Shown: positions 35,603 to 42,853 of the stretch, piece after piece
Layout: every line of letters begins with the position of its first letter
How positions within the stretch are numbered: the stretch's first letter is position 1
Origin: CAZFDT01 sp964518335
Lineage (GTDB): Bacteria > Planctomycetota > Phycisphaerae > Phycisphaerales > Phycisphaeraceae
Direction: 5' to 3'
Length of the DNA stretch: 48,932 nt
Assembly (NCBI GenBank): GCA_964518335.1
Contig: CAZFDT010000039.1
Coordinates: 1-48,932 of the forward strand
The notes under the pieces: model-generated
Told to the model about the DNA's origin: nothing
The model's input: only the letters and a program-made list of their open reading frames with translations
The model's database searches: none
Position numbers and translations under genes: made by a program

Positions 35603-36484
35603 TCAGGCCGGCCCCTGCTCCGACACTTGCTCAAGCAACTCGAAATCGACCAGGGCATAGGCGAACCGTCCGCGCCGGCGCAACAGCGTCCCGTCGCGGC
35701 GGACGCGCAGCACGACATGCCGCGGCTTGTGATCCAGCACGCGAAACCCCTTGGCCGCAAGTTCATCGGCGGCGCGGCGCGTGACGTTGCGCATCTCGGT
35801 GTCGTTGAGAAAGCCAAGATCATTAAGCTCATGAGCGTCGAAACCACGCACCCACGCATACACCATGATGTAGTCGCGGTCCCGGTGCAGGTGAACGGGC
35901 ATCTCATGAGTCGCCTGGTCGTGATGACGCTGGAGATTGTGTTCGTGGTGCTGGACCTGACTGTCGGAGCGTCCGAGTTGCCAGGCCTCGTAGTGCTGAG
36001 GCGGGCAGTAAATCGCCAGGGGCCGTTTGGTGAAAATGCGCAGGCCCGCCGGTCCTTGCCGGCTCTGGCGCAGGGCCTGCAGCATGCCGAACTCCTCGAA
36101 TGGACTGTTGAACCGCGCCGAATCAAACAGGATGGCGTCGGTGCCGCCCGGCTCGCGGCTGGCCATGCCCACGGGCATGTGCTGCGCCATGCGCGAGAAC
36201 TTGACCACCAGCTCGACCTGCCGCGATTGATGCGACACAGGCACGTGGAACACCGCCCCCGTGCCGCCCTCCAGCCGGCGGGCTGCGGGTGTTAATCTCC
36301 CATCGATCAGCCAGCGGCGGGGGTCAATGCAGTCGCGCAGATGCCGACCGTACTGCGTCACATACAGTTCGCCGCCCTGCTCGTCGCGGCAGAACGTGTA
36401 TTCGACGCCGAACAAACGCACCATTGCAGTCTGCGACGACTGCGGCCTCGCCTCGTCCATGGTCACGCCCGTTGCTGCGGACAT
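35603..36484 (-). CDS. divergent protein-kinase-like protein
   Basis: A 293-residue protein I do not recognise as a named family. Several features suggest a degenerate kinase fold: a lysine in a strand, K95 in VELVVKFSR; glutamates E130/E131 in a following helix, FEEFGMLQALR; a hinge-like DYIMVYAWVRG (204-214); a catalytic-loop-like LDHKPRHVVLR (250-260), with histidine where the metal-binding asparagine would be; and a DFG-like VDFELL (279-284). The order and spacing fit the small-molecule and lipopolysaccharide kinase groups. It follows the PEPCK-like gene by 13 bp with GAGAGG as ribosome binding site. The kinase reading is an inference. Confidence 0.6.
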   Translation of the reverse strand: MSAATGVTMDEARPQSSQTAMVRLFGVEYTFCRDEQGGELYVTQYGRHLRDCIDPRRWLIDGRLTPAARRLEGGTGAVFHVPVSHQSRQVELVVKFSRMAQHMPVGMASREPGGTDAILFDSARFNSPFEEFGMLQALRQSRQGPAGLRIFTKRPLAIYCPPQHYEAWQLGRSDSQVQHHEHNLQRHHDQATHEMPVHLHRDRDYIMVYAWVRGFDAHELNDLGFLNDTEMRNVTRRAADELAAKGFRVLDHKPRHVVLRVRRDGTLLRRRGRFAYALVDFELLEQVSEQGPA

Positions 36485-36497
36485 GCCGCACCGCCTC

Positions 36498-38405
36498 TCA
36501 TTGATCCATGGTCAACACCTCAGCATCGACCAGCTTCGTGTAATCCTCGACCGATCCGCCGCCAAGGCAGCACTCGATGATCTGGCGGCCCTGCGGCAGC
36601 AGGTCGGGCTCGATGAACGATTCCAGTTGATGACGGAAAAATGCCGTCAGTTCGGCGGCGCCGGCGTCGTACGCCTCTTGCCCCACCTCCGGCTGCTTCT
36701 CGACCTGCAGGAACCACGATCCGATCGTCTGCCCTTCGACCATGATCGGTCGCAGCGCATAACCCAGCAGGGGGCAGCGGGCCGGCGTCACCTGCTCGGG
36801 CGTGAACTTCGCCCCGCCACGACGCGCCAGATATTCCCGTGCGATCCACTGCGGCATGAAGCCCACTTTCCACGATCCGATGTGCTGGTTGGGCACGAGC
36901 ACGTATTTCACCCGTGGCGTGTCGAGAATCTGCTTCAACAGCAGGTTGGCCTGATCGACGCGCCGTCCGGTGGCGAAAGGCCAGTACGACCCGACGCCCT
37001 CGCTGCTCATGCCCTCGCTCTGAACGATGCTGGGGTTGTCGTGCCCGCGCGGCGCCACCAGACGCCACAGCCACGCCAGCGCGGGCGGCAGCAGGTGGAA
37101 CAGCCCGATGATCCCGTAGCTGGGCTTGTCGCGCGTGCATGGCGGCGTGCGCACGCCGAAGCTGCGGATATCGACCGTCACGGCGCCGTCCACGACACCC
37201 GGCACAATCTGCCGCGGCATCACCACGCGCGGGTTCGGGCATCGCTTGCCCGGCTCGTCCTCGATGTGCTCCCAGATCAGCGCCGTGCTGCCGGGCTGAG
37301 CATCGATGCTCAGGAACAGCAGGGGCTGAGGCGGGTGGACGGTCAGTTCCTCCAAGTCGGGGTCGATGCCGTAACGCGTGATGTGGTTGACGCGCACGAA
37401 CCAGGCGTCCTCGGCGTCCATGACGGTGAGTCGGCCGTTGCCGCGCTGCAGCTCGGGGTGGCACAAGGCCATGTCGTCCGTGACGGGGCGGATGGCGCAG
37501 GTGCGCGGCAGGGTGAGGTGACGTTCCTCGCTGTGGACGACGTTGCGGCCCAGAAGCAGGCGTCCGTCGCGCTCGCGATGGACGGCCTCCAGCAGTTCGC
37601 TCTTGCCTCCGCCGGAGGCGCCTTCGTGACAGATGACCACCTTGTTGTCGTAGGGCGTGATGATCTGGGCGGTGGAGCAGTGGATGGTGGTCCAGTCCTG
37701 CATTTCGCCGAGGGTGAGCAGGACGCCGTAGATGCCCTTTTTCGCCGACGGGCCGGGGTAGAGGTTGTAGCTGAACAGCTCGTGAATCTTCGAGCGACGA
37801 TTGTGAACGACGACCTGCTTGCCCTGAAAGTGCGTGTGGCGGAACGGCGGGGCGACGTAGATCACCGCGCCGGGGTTGAACCGCGGCGACAGCTCCGCGG
37901 GATCGAGCACGCCCTGCAGCAGGGCCAGGCCCAGCGCGAAGAACCCGGCGTTGGCGGGGGCGATGACGACCGCGTCCATCCCCTTGCCCGGCGCGCCGGC
38001 GATGAAGGGAAACACCGCCAGCTCCTGCGTGCGGAGCCAGTCCAGCGTCTTGGTGCGCAGCGAGTCGAAGTCCTCGCCATAACGCTCGTGGAATCGCGTC
38101 TTGTTGGTTGGGCGGTCGTCGGCGATGACCATGCAGTCGGGATCGCGTCGCCGCATGTACGGGTCGAGGTAGTTGGCGGCGATGCCGTTTTTGACGCGGC
38201 AGACTTTCGCCTCGACCACCCGCCCGTCGCCTGGCACGTCGTAAGCCACCTCGTGCCAGCCGCGGCCGTCGGCGTCACGCACCGCCAAGTCCACCAGTTG
38301 CTCGACGCTGCCTGCCACCACGAAGCCCGGACAGTCGTTGAGCACCGCCCCGGCCTCCGCAGGCAGCGCAAAGGGTAACTGCACCTTCCGTTCGTTTGTC
38401 ACCAT
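36498..38405 (-). CDS. PEPCK-like P-loop protein (DUF4914-type)
   Basis: A 635-residue protein resembling the uncharacterised DUF4914 family, whose centre is similar to ATP-dependent phosphoenolpyruvate carboxykinase and HPr kinase. The P-loop is GASGGGKS (262-269) in VVICHEGASGGGKSELLEAVH, followed by a kinase-2-like acidic pair D310-D311 in PVTDDMAL. The N-terminal 200 residues include VFPFIAGAPGKGMDAVVIAP and FNPGAVIYVAPPFRHTHFQGKQ. True PEPCK oxaloacetate-binding motifs are not obvious, so the reaction is unknown. AAAGGA nine bases upstream is the ribosome binding site, and the kinase-like gene follows in the same operon. Confidence 0.72.
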   Translation of the reverse strand: MVTNERKVQLPFALPAEAGAVLNDCPGFVVAGSVEQLVDLAVRDADGRGWHEVAYDVPGDGRVVEAKVCRVKNGIAANYLDPYMRRRDPDCMVIADDRPTNKTRFHERYGEDFDSLRTKTLDWLRTQELAVFPFIAGAPGKGMDAVVIAPANAGFFALGLALLQGVLDPAELSPRFNPGAVIYVAPPFRHTHFQGKQVVVHNRRSKIHELFSYNLYPGPSAKKGIYGVLLTLGEMQDWTTIHCSTAQIITPYDNKVVICHEGASGGGKSELLEAVHRERDGRLLLGRNVVHSEERHLTLPRTCAIRPVTDDMALCHPELQRGNGRLTVMDAEDAWFVRVNHITRYGIDPDLEELTVHPPQPLLFLSIDAQPGSTALIWEHIEDEPGKRCPNPRVVMPRQIVPGVVDGAVTVDIRSFGVRTPPCTRDKPSYGIIGLFHLLPPALAWLWRLVAPRGHDNPSIVQSEGMSSEGVGSYWPFATGRRVDQANLLLKQILDTPRVKYVLVPNQHIGSWKVGFMPQWIAREYLARRGGAKFTPEQVTPARCPLLGYALRPIMVEGQTIGSWFLQVEKQPEVGQEAYDAGAAELTAFFRHQLESFIEPDLLPQGRQIIECCLGGGSVEDYTKLVDAEVLTMDQ

Positions 38406-38434
38406 CGTGCTCGTCCTTTCTCGCGCAGGCGTCT

Positions 38435-39169
38435 CTACATTGGGCCTGACGACTCCTGCTGCAACCGTTCGTACTCCGCAAGCCGCTTGGCGTACACCCA
38501 GCCGTTAAACGACTGCCACCCGATGAACGCCGCGATGATCATCAGCCACACTTCCCCCGCCAGCAGCGCCGCCGCGCCGCCCACCGCCGCCACCACCATG
38601 CCGGTCGCCGAGGCGATCATCAGGCTCTTGGTGCGCCCGATGAAAAACCACAGCAACGCCTGCAGCATCTGCCCGCCGTCGAGTGGGTACACCGGCAGCA
38701 GGTTGAACGCCAGCAGCGAGAGATTCATGATAAACACAATCGTCAGGTAGCGCTCCATGTCGTTGGACCGCGGCAGATTGCCTCCCAGCAGACCCGCGCC
38801 GAGCACCATCGCCAACGTGATCGGCACCAGCACCACGTTGACCAGCGGGCCCGCGGCGATGCTCCACAGCACCGCGCCGGGCCGTTGGGGCGGCTGCACG
38901 TACGCCACGCCCCCCAGCGGCCAAAGCACGATCCGGTCCGCAAGCCCCCCCACGCTTCGGCACGCCAACGCATGTCCAAACTCGTGCATCAGCACAATCG
39001 CAAACAGCGTCATGTACGTCGCCACGTGCCACAGCCACTGCCCGAACAGTCCCTTGCCCCCCGGCATCCCAAACAGATACGCCGCCACGATGAACCACGA
39101 CCAATGCACGAACACATCGACCCCGAACGCCCGGAACAGTCGCAACGAGCCTTGTGCGGTAGGTAGCAT
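38435..39169 (-). CDS. site-2-protease-like M50 metalloprotease
   Basis: A 244-residue membrane protein with the zinc motif HEFGH (H62-E63-H66) in one TM segment and the third ligand region NLLPVYPLDGGQ (D164) in another, as in SpoIVFB/Rip-type site-2 proteases. There is no PDZ or CBS domain, so this is the minimal core. Family members cut TM segments of anti-sigma factors or signalling precursors. Start choice: ATG 39169 is six bases after TATACT (complement of 39176-39181); an alternative ATG at 39193 has a GAGGGG ribosome binding site. Confidence 0.87.
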   Translation of the reverse strand: MLPTAQGSLRLFRAFGVDVFVHWSWFIVAAYLFGMPGGKGLFGQWLWHVATYMTLFAIVLMHEFGHALACRSVGGLADRIVLWPLGGVAYVQPPQRPGAVLWSIAAGPLVNVVLVPITLAMVLGAGLLGGNLPRSNDMERYLTIVFIMNLSLLAFNLLPVYPLDGGQMLQALLWFFIGRTKSLMIASATGMVVAAVGGAAALLAGEVWLMIIAAFIGWQSFNGWVYAKRLAEYERLQQESSGPM

Positions 39170-39278
39170 CGGCAGAGTATAGGCGATCACCATCAGCACC
39201 CCTCGCGTCCCGCGGCCGCACCCGCCTCGTCGCCTGAGGGGCCTACAATCCTCGCCTCTCACTCACAGGAGCTTGACC

Positions 39279-40022
39279 ATGGCAACCGACGTGGCCATCG
39301 TGACAGGTGCCGGCAGCGGCGTGGGTCGGGCCACTGCGATCGCACTGGCGCAGGGGGGCTATCGTCTGCTTCTCGTGGCACGCACCGAATCGGCCTTACG
39401 CCAGACCGCGCAGCTGGCCGCCGGCCCCGACACCGCCATCCTGCCCGTGGACGTGGCCGCCCCCGATGCCGCCACGCGCATTGTCGAGCATGCCCTGCAA
39501 CGCTTCGGCCGCATCGACGCCATCGCCAACGTCGCCGGCGCCGCTCCCCTGCTCCCCATCGACCAGGTCACGCCCCAGATCTGGCGAACCTGCATCGACA
39601 CCAACCTCTCCGCCATCGTCCTGCTCACCGCCGCGGCCTGGCCGACCTTCCAGAAGCAGCGCCGCGGCGTCGTCGTCAACGTCTCCAGCCTCGCCAGCCT
39701 CGACCCGTTCCCCCACTTCGCCATCTACGCCGCAGCGAAAGTCGGCGTCAACATGTTCACCCGCTGCACCGCCTCCGAAGGCGCGCCCATCGGCGTCAGG
39801 GCCGTCTGCATCGCCCCAGGCGCCGTCGAAACCCCCATGCTCCGCTCACTCTTCAACGAGCAGGCCATCCCCCCCGACCAATGCCTCCCCCCCGCCGACG
39901 TCGCCGCCGTCATCCGCGACTGCATCACCGGCACACGCGATTTCACCAGCGGACAAACCATCCCATTGCACAGCCCATGCCCCTCACCCGCCGTCCCCGA
40001 CGCTGAATCACGCCGCGGATAG
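39279..40022 (+). CDS. short-chain dehydrogenase/reductase
   Basis: A 247-residue SDR of the classical type. The NAD(P)-binding TGAGSGVG is at 9-16, NVAG at 84-87, the catalytic serine in NVSSLAS at 136-137 and YxxxK at Y150/K154. Substrate and cofactor preference cannot be decided; an arginine after the second strand (VARTESALRQ) would suit NADP. AGGAG seven bases before ATG 39279 is the ribosome binding site, and TACAAT at 39244-39249 is a likely -10 box. This is one of the few clearly leadered genes in the window. Confidence 0.88.
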   Translation: MATDVAIVTGAGSGVGRATAIALAQGGYRLLLVARTESALRQTAQLAAGPDTAILPVDVAAPDAATRIVEHALQRFGRIDAIANVAGAAPLLPIDQVTPQIWRTCIDTNLSAIVLLTAAAWPTFQKQRRGVVVNVSSLASLDPFPHFAIYAAAKVGVNMFTRCTASEGAPIGVRAVCIAPGAVETPMLRSLFNEQAIPPDQCLPPADVAAVIRDCITGTRDFTSGQTIPLHSPCPSPAVPDAESRRG

Positions 40023-40216
40023 CTCGCGGATCAACATCCCCGGGGGAGCGTTATTCGGAATCACTGGGTTTTCATCTTCACCAGTCGATGCGCCTGCCAC
40101 ATCGGCAGTGGGCTTCTCCGGAGATGTCTGAGGTCTGATGTCTGATGTGAAGACCCACCGTGGCATGCGACCCGCTCCCATAGCCGTGCGACGCTGAATC
40201 CTGTGCCCGTCCCATT

Positions 40217-40281
40217 TTGCCCTTTGCATTTTGCATTTTGCATTTTGCATTTTGCTTTCCGACACCCGACACCCGACACCC
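40217..40281. repeat. ATTTTGC and GACACCC tandem arrays
   Basis: About five copies of the heptamer ATTTTGC (roughly 40219-40256) are followed directly by three copies of GACACCC (40261-40281). The composition differs strongly from the GC-rich surroundings. Confidence 0.6.
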
Positions 40282-40448
40282 GCTCCCCCCTCCCCCCGTC
40301 CACTGCAACGCTTCATTCTACCCCACCCCCGCGCGGCGCATAGTCCTCGCCGGGGAATTATCGAGGCCGTCGGCCATGCGCCCCAACCCCATGACGCCGC
40401 CGCGGCAAGGTCGTATCGCGCCGCGACTCAACCGACCCCTTTGACCGA

Positions 40449-40454
40449 TATAAT
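40449..40454 (+). promoter_or_regulatory. consensus -10 box TATAAT of the MNT-HEPN operon
   Basis: A perfect TATAAT, five bases before ATG 40460 and 17 bases before ATG 40472. Confidence 0.5.
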
Positions 40455-40459
40455 CGTTG

Positions 40460-40774
40460 ATGGACACCGGCATGAGCGTGCAAATCCCCATCGACCGCGA
40501 CCGCATCGCCGCGTTCTGCCGCCGGCACCACATTGTGGAGCTGTCACTGTTCGGCTCGGTCCTGCGCGACGACTTTGGGCCCGACAGCGATATCGATGTG
40601 CTTGTCGAGTTTGATCGCGACGCACCCGTGACCATGTTCGGCCTCGTAGGCATGGAGGATGAGCTTGCTCACATCCTCGGCCGAAAGATCGATCTGGTGA
40701 TGAAGAACGGCATCAATCGGTGGATTCGTCGTGAGGTGCTGCAGACGCGGGAACCGATCTATGCAGCATCCTGA
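40460..40774 (+). CDS. MNT-type nucleotidyltransferase (antitoxin of HEPN/MNT pair)
   Basis: A 104-residue minimal nucleotidyltransferase. The active-site pattern GSxxRxDxxxxSDID is present in LFGSVLRDDFGPDSDIDVLVEF (from ATG 40472: G28-S29 and D40, D42). In MntA/HepT systems the MNT protein adds AMP to the HEPN toxin and neutralises it. The HEPN-like gene overlaps its 3' end by 14 bp. Two starts are possible, ATG 40460 close to the TATAAT box, or 40472, which gives the usual IPIDRDRIAAFCRRH start. Confidence 0.82.
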   Translation: MDTGMSVQIPIDRDRIAAFCRRHHIVELSLFGSVLRDDFGPDSDIDVLVEFDRDAPVTMFGLVGMEDELAHILGRKIDLVMKNGINRWIRREVLQTREPIYAAS

Positions 40775-41126
40775 TCTTCTTCATCTCGGCCGCATGCTCG
40801 ACTGCGCACACGCTGTGCTCAAGCATATCGAGGGCATGGATCGAGAAGCCTTCCTGTCCAATGCGACGACCATCGACGCCGTGGCCTACCGGCTCCAATG
40901 AATCGGCGAAGCCGCACGCCATGTGTATGACACCACGCGGCAACGTCACAGCGACATTCCATGGCACGCAATCGTCGGCATGCGCCATCGCATCGTTCAC
41001 GACTACGAAAACATCGACCCAACAGTTGTCTGGGACGTGGCGTGCACTGAGGTCGCCGATCTGATCAAGTGCCTGCGGACCTTCGTCCCTGACAACCCAC
41101 CTGAAGATGATTCCTGGCAGCCGTGA
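40761..41126 (+). pseudogene. HEPN (HepT/DUF86-like) toxin gene interrupted by TGA
   Basis: Read through one in-frame TGA (40899-40901, codon 47), the frame encodes a 121-residue HEPN protein beginning MQHPDLLHLGRMLDCAHAV. The second half has IGEAARHVYD, IPWHAIVGMRHR and RHRIVHDYEN, which contains the ribonuclease motif RX4HXY. The TGA sits in RLQ-stop-IGEA, where the family has a hydrophobic residue, so a single base change (for example TGG to TGA) is the simplest cause. The start overlaps the MNT gene by 14 bp. The toxin is probably dead, while the antitoxin is intact. Confidence 0.8.
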
Positions 41127-41148
41127 TGCGTATGGCCCAAGAGTAGTC

Positions 41149-41262
41149 GTAGGGTGGGCCGAGTCTTCGAGGCCCACCATTGAGCGAGCGATGCCCCATG
41201 CTGAAGCGACCCTATCACGTGGAAGGTGCATCGGTGGGCCTCGCGGACTCGGCCCACCCTAC
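41149..41262. mobile_element. 114-bp MITE-like element
   Basis: 30-bp terminal inverted repeats at 41149-41178 and 41233-41262 match at 28 of 30 positions; both start GTAGGGTGGGCCGAGTC. Each arm is itself partly palindromic (GGTGGGCC...GGCCCACC). The interior of 54 bp has no gene. The element lies between the HEPN remnant and gatB. Confidence 0.75.
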
Positions 41263-41282
41263 CTGCTTGTGCCGAACCATGG

Positions 41283-42839
41283 CTACTCCTTCAACCGCTT
41301 GCGAATAAGGTCCGTCACGACCTTCGGATTCGCCTGGCCCTTGCTGAGCTTCATGATCTGGCCCATGAGGGCGCCGATGGCTTTGTCTTTGCCGGCCTTG
41401 AGGTCGGCGACGGCTTTTTCGTTGCGGGGGTCGGCGAGGACCTGGGCGATGTAGGTTTCCAGGGCGGCGGTGTCGCTGACCTGCAGCAGGCCCTGCTGCT
41501 GGGCGACGGCGTCGGCGTCGAGGGCCGGGTCGTTGGCGTCGCAGAGGTGGTTGAAAAGGTCGGCGGCGGCGCTGGAGCCGATCTTGTCGGCGGCCTGGAG
41601 CTGGACCACTGCAGCGACCTGCTGCGGGGTGATGCCGATGCGGTCGATGGCCACGCCCTTGTCGTTGGCGCGCTTGGCGGCCTGGTTGAGGACCACCGCA
41701 GCGGCGCGCCTGGCGTCGAGGCCGGCCGCCATCACGGCCTCGAAGAACCGCGTGGTCGCCGGCTCGCTGAGAATCTGCTCGATCTGGCGGGCGTCGAGGC
41801 CCAGTTGCTCGGCGTACCGCTGCCGCTTGGCCTGGGGAAACTCGCCGATCCGGGCGCGCAGGGCGTCGAGCCAGGCGTCATCGACGGTGACTTCGACCAG
41901 GTCGGGGTCGGGGAAATAGCGGTAGTCGTGGGCCTCTTCTTTTTCGCGCTGGAGAAACGTCTCGTTGCGCACGTCGTCCCACCCGCGGGTGGATTTCAAG
42001 CCCGGCTTGAGCGTCGTGCCCGTCTGCAGCCACTCCTCGACCTGGCGTTCGTACTCGTAGGCGATCGCGCCGTGCACCGCGCGGAAGGAGTTGAGGTTCT
42101 TGATCTCGACGATGGGCGTCTTGTACTCCTGCCCGTCGCGTTCGATGACGACGTTGATGTTGGGCTCGAAGCGGATGTGCCCGCGCTGCATGACGCCCTC
42201 GGTGACGCCCAGGTGTCGGCAGATGTCGCGGAGGGATTGTGCGAAGGCGACGGCCTCATCGGGCGTGCTGATGTCGGGGTAGGTGACGATCTCCAGCAGC
42301 GGCGTGCCGGCGCGGTTGAGATCGACGATGGAGTGATCGCCCCCGGAAGTGCCGCCGGCGGCGGGGGCTTCGTGGAGGAGCTTGCCCGCGTCCTCTTCGA
42401 GGTGGGCGCGGATGATGCGGATGGACTTCGTGGCCAGCCCCGCATTTGCATGGCGGGGCTGCGTCGAAGCCCCGTCATGCAAATGCGGGGCTTGGATCGT
42501 CAGTGAGCCCTCGTAACAGAGAGGCTGGTCGTACTGGCTGATCTGGTAGTTCTTGGGCAGGTCGGGGTAGTAGTAGCTCTTGCGGTCCCACTTGGTGCGG
42601 CGAGCGATCTGGCAGTTGAGGGCGAGGCCGACGAGGATGGACATCTCGACGGCGCGGCGGTTCATCACCGGCAGCGTCCCCGGCATGCCGATGACGACTG
42701 GATCGAGCAGGGTGTTGGGCGCGGCGTCGTAGTGGTCGGGGTGGGCGACGTTGGGGGCGCTGGTCCACATCTTGGTGCGTGTGGCCAGCTCGACGTGGAC
42801 TTCCATGCCGACGATGAGGCGGGTCTTCAGATCGCTCAT
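41283..42839 (-). CDS. gatB: Asp/Glu-tRNA amidotransferase subunit B, with inserted palindrome
   Basis: GatB (518 residues) is the tRNA-binding kinase subunit of GatCAB, which amidates misacylated Glu-tRNA(Gln) and Asp-tRNA(Asn). Family blocks include VGMEVHVELATRTKMW, RKSYYYPDLPKNYQISQYD, HLEEDAGKLLHE, DLNRAGTPLLEIVT and the C-terminal YqeY-like domain. Two insertions stand out: residues about 116-135 are encoded by a 57-bp palindrome, and APAAGGTSGG before DHSIVDLNRAG contains the recurring 18-mer. Both fall in loops and keep the frame. TACAAT (complement of 42847-42852) is seven bases before ATG 42839. gatA and gatC are not nearby. Confidence 0.93.
   Translation of the reverse strand: MSDLKTRLIVGMEVHVELATRTKMWTSAPNVAHPDHYDAAPNTLLDPVVIGMPGTLPVMNRRAVEMSILVGLALNCQIARRTKWDRKSYYYPDLPKNYQISQYDQPLCYEGSLTIQAPHLHDGASTQPRHANAGLATKSIRIIRAHLEEDAGKLLHEAPAAGGTSGGDHSIVDLNRAGTPLLEIVTYPDISTPDEAVAFAQSLRDICRHLGVTEGVMQRGHIRFEPNINVVIERDGQEYKTPIVEIKNLNSFRAVHGAIAYEYERQVEEWLQTGTTLKPGLKSTRGWDDVRNETFLQREKEEAHDYRYFPDPDLVEVTVDDAWLDALRARIGEFPQAKRQRYAEQLGLDARQIEQILSEPATTRFFEAVMAAGLDARRAAAVVLNQAAKRANDKGVAIDRIGITPQQVAAVVQLQAADKIGSSAAADLFNHLCDANDPALDADAVAQQQGLLQVSDTAALETYIAQVLADPRNEKAVADLKAGKDKAIGALMGQIMKLSKGQANPKVVTDLIRKRLKE
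42339..42356. repeat. copy 3 of the recurring 16-18-mer, inside gatB
   Basis: GCCCCCGGAAGTGCCGCC, identical to 11912-11929. On the coding strand it encodes GGTSGG between HEAPAA and DHSIVDL, where GatB proteins normally have a shorter loop. Confidence 0.7.
42436..42492. repeat. 57-bp palindromic element within gatB
   Basis: Two 25-bp arms (42436-42460 and 42468-42492) are reverse complements with one mismatch, around the 7-nt loop GCGTCGA. Each arm is itself a smaller palindrome (AGCCCCGC...GCGGGGCT). The length, 57, is a multiple of three, and the element encodes 19 residues between LTIQA and LATKSIRII. Confidence 0.85.
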
Positions 42840-42853
42840 GGGCGCGATTGTAG

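Larger units (their letters stand above)
40023..40456. other. gene-free region with simple repeats
   Basis: No gene is supported here. The stretch holds GTCTGAT-type direct repeats (about 40130-40150), the two tandem arrays annotated below and a copy of the decamer CACTGCAACG (40301-40310). Confidence 0.5.

Noticed and set aside
36261..38378. 705-codon plus-strand frame opposite the PEPCK-like gene
   Set aside because: Antisense shadow; the minus-strand protein has clear motifs and ribosome binding sites, the plus frame has none.
40217..40281. Origin of replication iterons
   Set aside because: Short heptamer arrays without DnaA boxes or replication genes nearby.
40899..40901. Selenocysteine or recoded TGA in the HEPN gene
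   Set aside because: No selenoprotein of this family is known to me and no obvious SECIS-like hairpin follows; a nonsense mutation is simpler.
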